In this document: one piece after another, positions 59,301 to 64,000 of the stretch
How the letters are laid out: each line of letters starts with the position of its first letter
Numbering within the stretch: position 1 is the first letter of the stretch
NCBI GenBank assembly: GCA_004794785.1
Contig: SJOL01002263.1
Coordinates: forward strand, 248,191 to 312,190
Length of the DNA: 64,000 nt
Origin: Opisthorchis felineus
Taxonomy: Eukaryota > Platyhelminthes > Trematoda > Opisthorchiida > Opisthorchiidae
Direction of reading: 5' to 3'
The notes under the pieces: generated by a model
Seen by the model: only the letters and a program-made list of their open reading frames with translations
What the model was told of the DNA's origin: nothing
Database searches by the model: none
Program-made: the position numbers and the translations under genes

Positions 59301-62300
59301 ACACACTGGGAATCCTGATTCCATACCCCCAATGTTAACGCCTAGTGACAAGTGACCTGACAAATAAAAAGAGGGAACTTGGAGCCACAAGTACCAGTCG
59401 ACCTGCCGCCACGCAATAGTGGCTGAAATGGGGGATATTTTTTCACTCCTAGAAAGGATAGCGTCTGAAGGCCTTCTACGGCTTTCAGGTTATCACGCAG
59501 AGTTGTTAATATATAAAACCTGCAAAAAGCTGTTGTGGTGAAAGAGGTTGAAGAGAGCACTTTCAAATACAAAGTAGATGAAAGCACAATAGCACCGGTT
59601 TCAGTAGTGACTACCGAGAAAAAAAAGACAAACGATGAGACGGGGCTCACATGATTTTCCAATTACCCTTTACGAACTGAATACTGGATACTATGCGTCA
59701 GCCGTCTTGATAAGACATGAGGTCAAATGGGTAAATTCACCTGGGCGGAATGAAGCATAATTTGGGTGGAAATGAATCATCGATGGAAATGTCCCAAGTC
59801 GCGCAATCTAAAAGTAACTGTCCGCCGAGGCAGGATAGCAAAAGGCGTGCATTGAAGTGGAGAACTCAATCAAACAACCAAACATATGTTCAAATCTTGG
59901 CTGAAATGCGCAATCCACTTTCATGTGCATCCTAAGTGACCTATATGTATTTCTTGGCAAACGGTTTGGATAAAAATATTCGATTGTGGTGGTTGGCTGC
60001 GAGCGAGCTCGCGATAAACGAAACGATTCTAAGCGGTAGTGGTGGCTAAGGAAACAATCAGCTATTAAAGAAATAAGCTGACGGATTGAGTAGTCCAAAA
60101 ATGATTTCCACCTATTCACCGAGAAAACAGCACACCAGCAGATACAGGCATCAGCTTACACTAAACGTGCCAGCTGAAGGTTCGGTCAAAAGCGACTTCT
60201 TTTGAAGGTAACTTGTCAAGATAAAGAAGAAACAACCAAAACTGGTGTTTTCCGAACAGTGTTCTCTCCAAAACCAGAAAAATTGTATCCAATGTTTCAG
60301 GCTGGGAAGGTTATATAATTTATTCATGTTAGAAAAAAACATGTCAAGCATGAGTCCAAATGTCTGGCAAAACACTACCGCCAAGGAAGCATACGCATAG
60401 CCTGCTAAGGATGGGAACTGCAATCCATCAGCAGTACGGTTAAACCATGAGGACGGTCGTCCGGAACAAATTTATGGGCCATTGTGTTTTCGAAACTCCG
60501 AGATAACACCAAGCAAAGTAATAATGATAATAACCGTTCAGCTGTAACACGCTTTCGGTGATGAGATGCCAAGCAAGCCGGAGGAAGCACGAGGACTAAG
60601 ATACTGTCAGGTTAACCGAGTCTGAACAGGAGTAGTCGAGATGCAGGGGTTGGGTTCGAACCATGGACCTTCCGGTGAGTAAGTTCGCGCCTTGACAACT
60701 GAGCCATTTAGAGCCAGGCGAGGCACGGAGACGCTAACCTGAGCGTCTGCCACAACATGCAAAGATAGCCCAAACTTCGGGAGATATGGATGGATATTTC
60801 TTGTGCGAACCAAACAAAAACCAACCACATTTGCAAACTCTTACTTTGGAGTCAGACACAGTGTCAGTGTCCTCGCTGGTTGATAACGGATCGTAAACTC
60901 GTGTTTCGTTACATTGGATTAGATTGAACTGGGATGTAATACGATCCTGCGAAGCCTCCTCAACCGAATCGCTGAAGCCTTGCCCCGAATGTACAGTTGC
61001 TTGATTTGTATAGGGAAGAAGACAAAAACACTGGTTTGTTGCCAAGGGAATCGAAAGCATGCTACTCAATGTTAAGGAATACAACCAACTGGGAAGCAAA
61101 CCTCAAGATCAAGAACCTAGGCTTATCAGTCAATGAAGGCTTACACCTTGGTTACGGCTTCGAACGACCTGAATGTGCGACCTGTTGGAAACAGCAAACG
61201 ACCGGTATGAAGAAGGTAGCATACTAGGAGTTAGGAAAGTTGTGTCGTGCAGATGGATTGAGCAAGTGATGCGACTGTCACAAGGCAGTCATAGTCTAAA
61301 GGCGGGAAAATACGTGGGTTTGGTCTGACTAGAGATGTCTTCAGCCAAACAGAAACGACATGTTGGGACAAAGTGAACCTACTTGAATCTACGGCTTCGG
61401 CTACTTTTGATGGATAGTTTACAGTGGAAGTCGTCGGTTCGGCCAGTTGTTGGGTGGGAAGGCCTGAATTCGCGGGCTGCAATGGTTCCGAGTGGTGTGT
61501 TACCACTGGGTTGACTGCAACATCCAGTGGGTCTAACGTTTGATGCTCGTGACCTGAGCCGAAACCCGGGGACGACAACATTAAAGGAAGTGACGCAGAA
61601 GGATGCAAAGGCAAGGTGTGTAACTGGTTAGGAACATCTACGAAAGTGGACAGCTCAGTATTGTGAACTTCTCGGTTTTCGGTTTGGCCGGACTGACCAG
61701 CAGCTTGCTGATCGCTCACATCATACCGCATCAGGTCTCGTGGAGGTAAGGATAAACAGGCCCAGAGTGGAGGTGCTTTGAAGTGAGGATTGTACCGAAG
61801 ATCTATGAGATGGACCAGTATCTGTAAAGTAAAAATGGCACAGAGAGAAGTGGATGGGATGGAACAACCGACAGAGGTCAGAAAAATCCAGAGATACGTG
61901 TTAGGTAGGCACTTACTCGGTCCAATTTGGCAACATCGTCCCGGTAGTGCCGCAGTAGGTAAACAACCAAAGCATCGTGGTGAGCCCACTGACCCTCGAT
62001 AAAATATGGATATGTGGCTTGTGGAACACGGGAGCGCAACCCAATAACCGTCAAGGTGACCAAAAAACCGAGCTCTGCGTCTGACACCACGGCGTCTTGC
62101 AAGGCCGCTAGATCGAGTGTTTCCAGATAACTACTACTTTTCGTCCACGAATCTCTCGCATCCTTCCTACAACGGTGGCTGCTGACTACGAGTGGAAGAT
62201 CAGGACCAGCTAGAATTGCACCAGTAGCGAGCACAGGACATGAAGTGATGCCATCTGAGTTTGAATTATCGCCTCCAGACGAATCACTCGGTTCGCGTTC

Positions 62301-63904
62301 GGCCGACTGTTGGGCTCTAGAAGTGCTAGTTCTGTTTAGACCGGTCACGGAGGAAGCTCCGTCTGCACTAGCTCCACCATCATCAAACGAGCCATGAGAA
62401 TCGGGCAGACCCGTAGTGGGAACGGGATTTGTGAGACTGGCAAGCACTTCCGATGTGGGGCGTGTGCCAACGAGCTGATGGAATATGTAACCGGCCAGGT
62501 TATACGGCACGATAATGTCTGAAAATGGGGAAACTCGACAATAACTCAATAAAATCCAGAGCAGATAAAAACTTGAAGGGATAAAAAGTATTGACTGATT
62601 TTGTAAACGGAATAGCAACGGTTTGGCGACCACGACCGATTGCAAGGAGCTGGGAGTTTTAATCACACGTTCCAGTATGGATTACTACAATAGCCATAAC
62701 CCGTCATTCTGTCTAAATCCACGTGACGTTACACGACTGATACGTCGAAACAGTTGGAGGGGACTAATTAGGGAAAGAATGATTTGACAAGCAGAAAACG
62801 ACATTGGGTTCGATACCATGGCAACTAGGAATGTAGTGACGCTAGAACAATTCCAATGCATGCACCCAACGTGCAGCCGAAAGCCTCATGGTCGTTACCA
62901 CGGAACGTTGCAAGCTACAACAACAATCACCAGTGTATGTATGCATTAAAAAAACCGACAACCACTTAAGACACCCTCGATCAGAAGTAACGGTCTCACT
63001 GGTTTAAATAAGTCTGTACAGTTATACATCAATCTCTCATTCGGTCCACGTGAATGTCGTTCAATATCAATAAACGAGAAGCGAATCTATTGAGGTTCTA
63101 ACGTCGCCTAATCCAATCCAAACTAATTAATTACTTCCACCTCTGAATCAGACACGCTGCACGGAATTGTAGATCACAGAAATTCTAGCTAAGCAAGAGA
63201 AAGTTCCCAGGCAAACGTCATTGTTCAATAGCAGTGTCGGTGTACTACCTGTTACAACCTAAAACTGTCGCGCTTACGTAACTAGAAACACTAACAAATA
63301 AGCCAAACGAGAGTTTAAAGCTATTTTCAGGACTATGTAGCAGCACAGTACGAAGAACCAAATGATATTCAGAGAAAAGGGAAACGGTAATAAAAAACTG
63401 ATGTGAATAACTTCGGGTTCAATAATTATGGACATTACCCGTGTGGTAGGTGGAAAGACTTCGAGCTAGCATGTTGGCTTCGTAACGTATACTCTTCAGT
63501 ACATGGGGACAAGCCGCATGAAGTGGTAACCGACAAAGACGACTAACGAGGGCGACTTCTTGATCGAACAACCGAACTTCAAGCGTCGGACTCTGAGTAG
63601 GCGGTCGTGGAAGGCTGAGACCATAGAAACCCAAACGGAATGCAAGTTCGATGTCGATACACGTCCATTCATCTTTGATTGATTGGAAACTCAACTGACC
63701 AGGCTGTTGAGCGACAGGCGACGCAGTTTCATCCAAATGAAGATTCACCAGTGTTGGATCTGGGCCCCGAAAAGTGAGTAGAGTTCGCCCACTGCTTGTG
63801 ATACGGTTGGTTGAAGAAAGGTTGGCCACATTTGACACAGTCTCGTTGTAACTGCGAGTGAGGCACTCCATGAGATATCGGATTTGGTCCAGTAACTGGC
63901 TGAC
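38149..63904 (-). CDS. ZSWIM8: ZSWIM8 (EBAX-1/Dora) homologue, lacking N-terminus (gene span; 14 exons)
   Basis: ZSWIM8 is the substrate receptor of a cullin-3 ubiquitin ligase that recognises Argonaute loaded with a microRNA paired to an extensive target, causing target-directed microRNA decay; in worms EBAX-1 also handles misfolded neuronal receptors. Exons in gene order: 63439-63904, 61917-62518, 61383-61821, 60845-60999, 57086-57556, 55688-55966, 47668-47877, 46567-47439, 45056-45308, 44398-44961, 43887-43939, 43060-43380, 39167-40047, 38149-38389. All joints are GT-AG and all phases agree, giving 1935 codons plus stop. Landmarks of the family appear in order: the GGPSANGSVF/VHRNLQLVAFQ block, IGLYGLGVYNGLTPSW, FEIGLPAACILYHSW, the RPHEIYRALAQCEE block, LGPSFVHEYC, and the C-terminal QRLQYIG...LWQRI end. 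The SWIM zinc finger and cullin-binding part would lie right of 63904. Human ZSWIM8 is 1837 residues in total, so this homologue is enlarged by low-complexity inserts. Confidence 0.92.
38390..39166 (-). other. Last ZSWIM8 intron (777 bp)
   Basis: Nothing recognised. Acceptor CTGTCTAG at 38390-38391. Confidence 0.6.
39167..40047 (-). CDS. ZSWIM8: ZSWIM8 homologue, exon with conserved start
   Basis: Acceptor CTAAATTTTCAG, then VASGLGPSFVHEYCNLVLQC and VQHPLLMKHITNKVIEYF, matching LAAKLGVNYVHQFC...LSPFVLQEIVMETL of ZSWIM8. A Pro/Gln-rich insert of about 220 residues, absent from vertebrates at this point, follows. The exon closes with RDLVEKLINRTHAL, leading into the final exon. Donor GCTCT|GTGAGT, phase 2. 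Confidence 0.93.
40048..43059 (-). other. ZSWIM8 intron (3.0 kb)
   Basis: A 106-codon open frame on the plus strand (41438-41758) is followed by a TATA-like CGCTATAAAATCAG (about 41801-41815); together they resemble a mobile-element end, but I recognise no family. Nothing else seen. Confidence 0.4.
43060..43380 (-). CDS. ZSWIM8: ZSWIM8 homologue, exon
   Basis: Acceptor TTCGTTTTCAG, then PTGSFGAQSSPMPPGRTARG in phase 0. It ends QLVKVWEVNILWALD|GTAAGT, the counterpart of vertebrate DVKWLLGLA, which continues into the next exon as VASGLGPSFVHEYC. 107 codons, phase 0 out. Confidence 0.88.
43887..43939 (-). CDS. ZSWIM8: ZSWIM8 homologue, 53-nt micro-exon
   Basis: Acceptor CATCTCTTCCAG, 53 bases, donor GATG|GTAAGTAAAC. 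It reads ASGFLRVASTHHWALLM after a split Arg codon. It converts the phase-1 end of the previous exon into the phase-0 start of the next, which otherwise cannot be joined. Too short to show by open frame alone. Supported by two strong splice sites and by phase. Confidence 0.72.
44398..44961 (-). CDS. ZSWIM8: ZSWIM8 homologue, exon
   Basis: A 94-base intron precedes it. Acceptor TTTTTTTCAG, then FGVIYQMSRDQTAGNEQA. A long Ser/Ala/Thr-rich region is followed by a helix (LQDLEAKSRLYLRRAYLCAT) that occupies the place of LHHLHAAYRVGMLALEML in vertebrates, and ends TPYPQG. Donor GGAC|GTATGT, phase 1. Confidence 0.85.
45056..45308 (-). CDS. ZSWIM8: ZSWIM8 homologue, Pro/Gln-rich exon
   Basis: Starts NGPYQFRTSTGMSLAASRMP, then SIPPPPPHLTLPQPNFAPP. 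Vertebrate ZSWIM8 has a Pro/His-rich segment at the same place. It ends CCTC|GTGAGT, phase 1. The acceptor (CATCTTGGTAG) is weak but is the one that keeps frame with the phase-0 exon before. Confidence 0.8.
45309..46566 (-). other. ZSWIM8 intron (1.26 kb)
   Basis: No gene or repeat recognised. The acceptor side has a weak pyrimidine tract. Confidence 0.55.
46567..47439 (-). CDS. ZSWIM8: ZSWIM8 homologue, exon with helical block and Gln/Ser-rich tail
   Basis: Acceptor CCCTTCATAG, then LVDIAVELCLASLTFCTTLR, PHEIYRALAQCEEHSSQALE and ILPEIHFFLARSWFSLHQSA, matching the ZSWIM8 order ELALSCLPHAHAL, NPNEIQRALVQCKE, VLFEVAHQWFWLYEQ. The remaining two thirds are low-complexity Ser/Gln/Pro. It ends CAG|GTATTG, phase 0, 291 codons. 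Confidence 0.93.
47668..47877 (-). CDS. ZSWIM8: ZSWIM8 homologue, conserved 70-codon exon
   Basis: Acceptor CTGTTGTAG, then IGLYGLGVYNGLTPSWHNRT, then YSRNGGWVSQQVFEIGLPAA and CILYHSWQQHMTAAELAGIA. This follows the vertebrate ZSWIM8 segment beginning LYALGLHN..SPNWLSRTYSSHVSWI (pattern). Exactly 210 bases, phase 0 at both ends, donor ATG|GTGAGT. Confidence 0.95.
50870..53395 (+). mobile_element. RTE-like LINE, 5' part to start of RT, decayed
   Basis: The element starts near 50870 with a 5' leader. At 51293-51540 an open frame contains three copies of a ~23-residue repeat. Endonuclease remnants follow in three different frames: VAAFNVRILCQIGQQASLAE (51740-51800), GIYGVGVALSPKAESALLDW (51955-52015), CLFVVSAYPPTDCHSEIEKD and DIVIMASDMN (52095-52230, where family members have GDMN), then RVTWRPPTARQSVTQLDHV. 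The start of RT reads GPHGLHPSLFKQGDEALVNS (53215-53280). It breaks off just after TEWSSSPVIPV near 53350. Multiple stops and frameshifts show it is dead. Confidence 0.85.
51330..51540 (+). repeat. Three tandem ~70-bp units inside the LINE
   Basis: Units start GGTCTGACTATTGAGTCATT, GGTCCAGACTCTTGAGTCAG and GGTCAGACTTTTGAGTCGAA, each followed about 30 bases later by GGGT(C/A)CCTCAA or GGGTCCATGAA and AAACCC. They stay in frame, giving peptide repeats with TIESLAPGRVPQENP, TLESEARGRVHEQNP and TFESKTQGGVPQLNP. Confidence 0.8.
53400..54190 (+). other. Segment with TATA-like boxes between two LINE copies
   Basis: Not LINE-like and somewhat GC-rich. It contains CGCGCTATTTAAAGGGCAC (about 53497-53515) and GTCGCATATAAGGCGCTCTC (about 53851-53870), which look like TATA boxes, and then an ATG at 53975 opening a short Thr/Val-rich frame. 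This could be an LTR-type regulatory region. No matching second LTR or primer-binding site was found, so the assignment is weak. Confidence 0.3.
54200..55390 (-). mobile_element. RTE-like LINE reverse transcriptase fragment
   Basis: Minus strand, in order: ASGPDDLPLALFKDGGE (about 55180-55240), QGTDCVDHIYTLHQVLEQRH (about 54880-54940), then a 158-codon frame (54417-54893) with FLDFKGAFDSIDR (RT motif A), SGVRQGCLLFPFLFNFVI (motif B) and LEYGDDIALIFEE (motif C, here YGDD). Downstream are LNMPITIQGESLEVVE and KGHVYGGTVRAVLLCGCET. The element stops abruptly at about 54200, so its 3' end is missing, which is unusual for a LINE and suggests a later deletion or insertion. Inactive. Confidence 0.9.
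55688..55966 (-). CDS. ZSWIM8: ZSWIM8 homologue, conserved exon
   Basis: Acceptor TATTCACAG, then APNTHVNQPTMPTSQPEPVQ. The second half is conserved with ZSWIM8: FHTFHLAKLVRKLAGGPSAN, then GSVFVAEPEANATVHRNLQL and VAFQ, against the vertebrate pattern GG..SASTSVF...P.APVHRALQLCAF. It ends CAG|GTATGT, phase 0, and continues directly into IGLYGLG of the next exon 7.8 kb away. Confidence 0.93.
55967..57085 (-). other. ZSWIM8 intron (1.1 kb)
   Basis: Directly after the donor it carries a minus-strand SINE-like fragment (about 56925-57025: CCGGGAGGTCCTTGGTCCG-type and CTGTCTAGACTTAGGTAGC-type sequence on the reverse strand). The remainder is unrecognised. Confidence 0.55.
56925..57025 (-). repeat. 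SINE-like repeat fragment
   Basis: The reverse complement contains GACCGGGAGGTCCTTGGTCC (degenerate B-box region) and TTGCTCCTGTCTAGACTTAG, matching the middle of the repeat. It lacks the 3' tail. Confidence 0.5.
57086..57556 (-). CDS. ZSWIM8: ZSWIM8 homologue, low-complexity exon with acidic run
   Basis: Acceptor TTACACACAG, then TWSDTFRCAVLRNSRNREHH in phase 0. The middle is Thr/Pro/Ser/Ala-rich, followed by HRKRMAITINPSISAFSSFS, a run of seven Asp (57173-57193) and YVPVRQDYPYNTQASM. I end it at GCT|GTGAGT (phase 0), although the frame continues to 57011, because the next exon starts in phase 0 and the open tail runs into a SINE-like fragment. Confidence 0.8.
57557..60844 (-). other. ZSWIM8 intron (3.3 kb)
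   Basis: Contains a well-preserved SINE-like copy on the minus strand (60521-60715). The open frame at 58960-59298 (plus) is Gln/Asn/His-rich, unassigned and probably chance. Otherwise nothing recognised. Confidence 0.55.
60521..60715 (-). repeat. tRNA-derived SINE-like repeat, sense to ZSWIM8
   Basis: The reverse complement reads AAATGGCTCAGTTGTCAAGG (A-box-like), CACCGGAAGGTCCAT, GGTTCGAACCCAACC (perfect B box, 60652-60662 on the plus strand), then CATCTCGACTACTCCTG, CTGACAGTATCTTAGTCC, CACCGAAAGCGTGTTACAGC and the tail GGTTATTATCATTATTAC. This is the best full-length copy in the window. Confidence 0.75.
60845..60999 (-). CDS. ZSWIM8: ZSWIM8 homologue, small exon
   Basis: Acceptor after a pyrimidine tract, AAATCAAG, leaving two bases of a split codon, then TVHSGQGFSDSVEEASQ and NETRVYDPLSTSEDTD. 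Donor TCCAAA|GTAAGA, phase 0. Acidic and Ser/Thr-rich, no conserved motif. Supported by phase and splice sites rather than by similarity. Confidence 0.65.
61383..61821 (-). CDS. ZSWIM8: ZSWIM8 homologue, exon
   Basis: A 95-base intron separates it from the preceding exon. Acceptor TTTACAG, then ILVHLIDLRYNPHFKAPPLW continuing the helical region, then a long low-complexity Pro/Ser/His region. Several GT sites could end it. I chose TCAA|GTAGGT because its phase (1) matches the only well-placed acceptor of the next exon. The 3' limit is less certain than the 5' limit. Confidence 0.75.
61917..62518 (-). CDS. ZSWIM8: ZSWIM8 homologue, exon
   Basis: After CCATTTTCAG two bases complete an Asp codon, followed by IIVPYNLAGYIFHQLVGTRP. 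A Ser/Asp/Gly-rich insert follows (SDSSGGDNSNSDG), then helical sequence DAELGFLVTLTVIGLRSR and ALVVYLLRHYRDDVAKLDR. Donor is CGA|GTAAGT, phase 0. The frame is open upstream of the acceptor to 62666, but that part is hydrophobic and intron-like. Confidence 0.83.
62519..63438 (-). other. ZSWIM8 intron (920 bp)
   Basis: AT-leaning, nothing recognised. The acceptor side reads CCCCATTTTCAG. Confidence 0.6.
63439..63904 (-). CDS. ZSWIM8: ZSWIM8 homologue, most N-terminal exon in window
   Basis: Acceptor TGTTCTAG, then VSQLLDQIRYLMECLTRSYN in phase 0. It later reads CIDIELAFRLGFYGLSLPRP and LEVRLFDQEVALVSRLCRLP, helical-repeat-like sequence of the kind found between the SWIM zinc finger and the middle of ZSWIM proteins. 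It ends ACG G|GTAATG at 63439, phase 1. A frame continuing to 63419 is intronic. Confidence 0.83.
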
Positions 63905-64000
63905 CTAGAACACAATAAGCACAAGCATGCAGGTTCCAAAAGAACATTCAAACCAAATAACGTTAAATGAACATGTGGGGAAAAGTCATTAAAACAACCA

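Noticed and set aside
62519..62666. Upstream extension of the ZSWIM8 frame before the 62518 acceptor
   Set aside because: Hydrophobic, intron-like, and would break the phase with the exon at 63439-63904.
1..64000. Bacterial features: operons, Shine-Dalgarno sites, CRISPR arrays, phage genes
   Set aside because: None seen; the window is intron-bearing eukaryotic DNA.

Overview
The window is eukaryotic nuclear DNA: two split genes with GT-AG introns, separated and filled by decayed retroelements. By eye the base composition is moderate in GC. Intron sizes (94 bp to about 8.5 kb), RTE-like LINE fragments, tRNA-derived SINE-like repeats and hammerhead-ribozyme repeats suggest a trematode flatworm of opisthorchiid, fasciolid or paragonimid type. 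The species cannot be fixed by eye. I see no bacterial genes, CRISPR arrays or operons.

Left gene, plus strand, positions 8 to 25415: the C-terminal part of a macoilin (MACO1/TMEM57) homologue. Seven exons join in consistent phase: 8-324, 3603-4093, 8476-8662, 17200-17381, 18396-18859, 22260-22640 and 24370-25415. They encode about 1021 residues, mainly the macoilin coiled coil plus a long Ser/Thr/Pro-rich tail. The transmembrane N-terminus lies left of the window. A pyrimidine-rich 3' UTR probably ends near an ATTAAA at 26202.

Right gene, minus strand, 63904 down to 38149: most of a ZSWIM8 (EBAX-1/Dora) homologue. Fourteen exons join in consistent phase into about 1935 codons, including a 53-nt micro-exon and the conserved C-terminal exon at 38149-38389. 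The SWIM zinc finger lies right of the window. In other animals ZSWIM8 is the substrate receptor of a CUL3 E3 ligase that drives target-directed microRNA degradation. The two genes converge on an intergenic region of about 11.8 kb.

Introns and the intergenic region carry: (i) RTE-like LINE pieces at about 9.8-10.7, 23.7-24.0, 26.5-27.3, 50.9-53.4 and 54.2-55.4 kb; (ii) a decayed Gypsy-type RT scrap at 29.7-30.0 kb; (iii) at least eight copies of a tRNA-like SINE with A/B-box sequences and an (ATT)n tail; (iv) a short repeat whose best copy, on the minus strand at 33961-34016, has a complete hammerhead ribozyme core with a very short stem III containing the palindrome ACCGGU. Six further related copies show graded decay. 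The hammerhead family is the most interesting non-coding signal; family names for the repeats are inferred from motif recognition and were not searched against a database.
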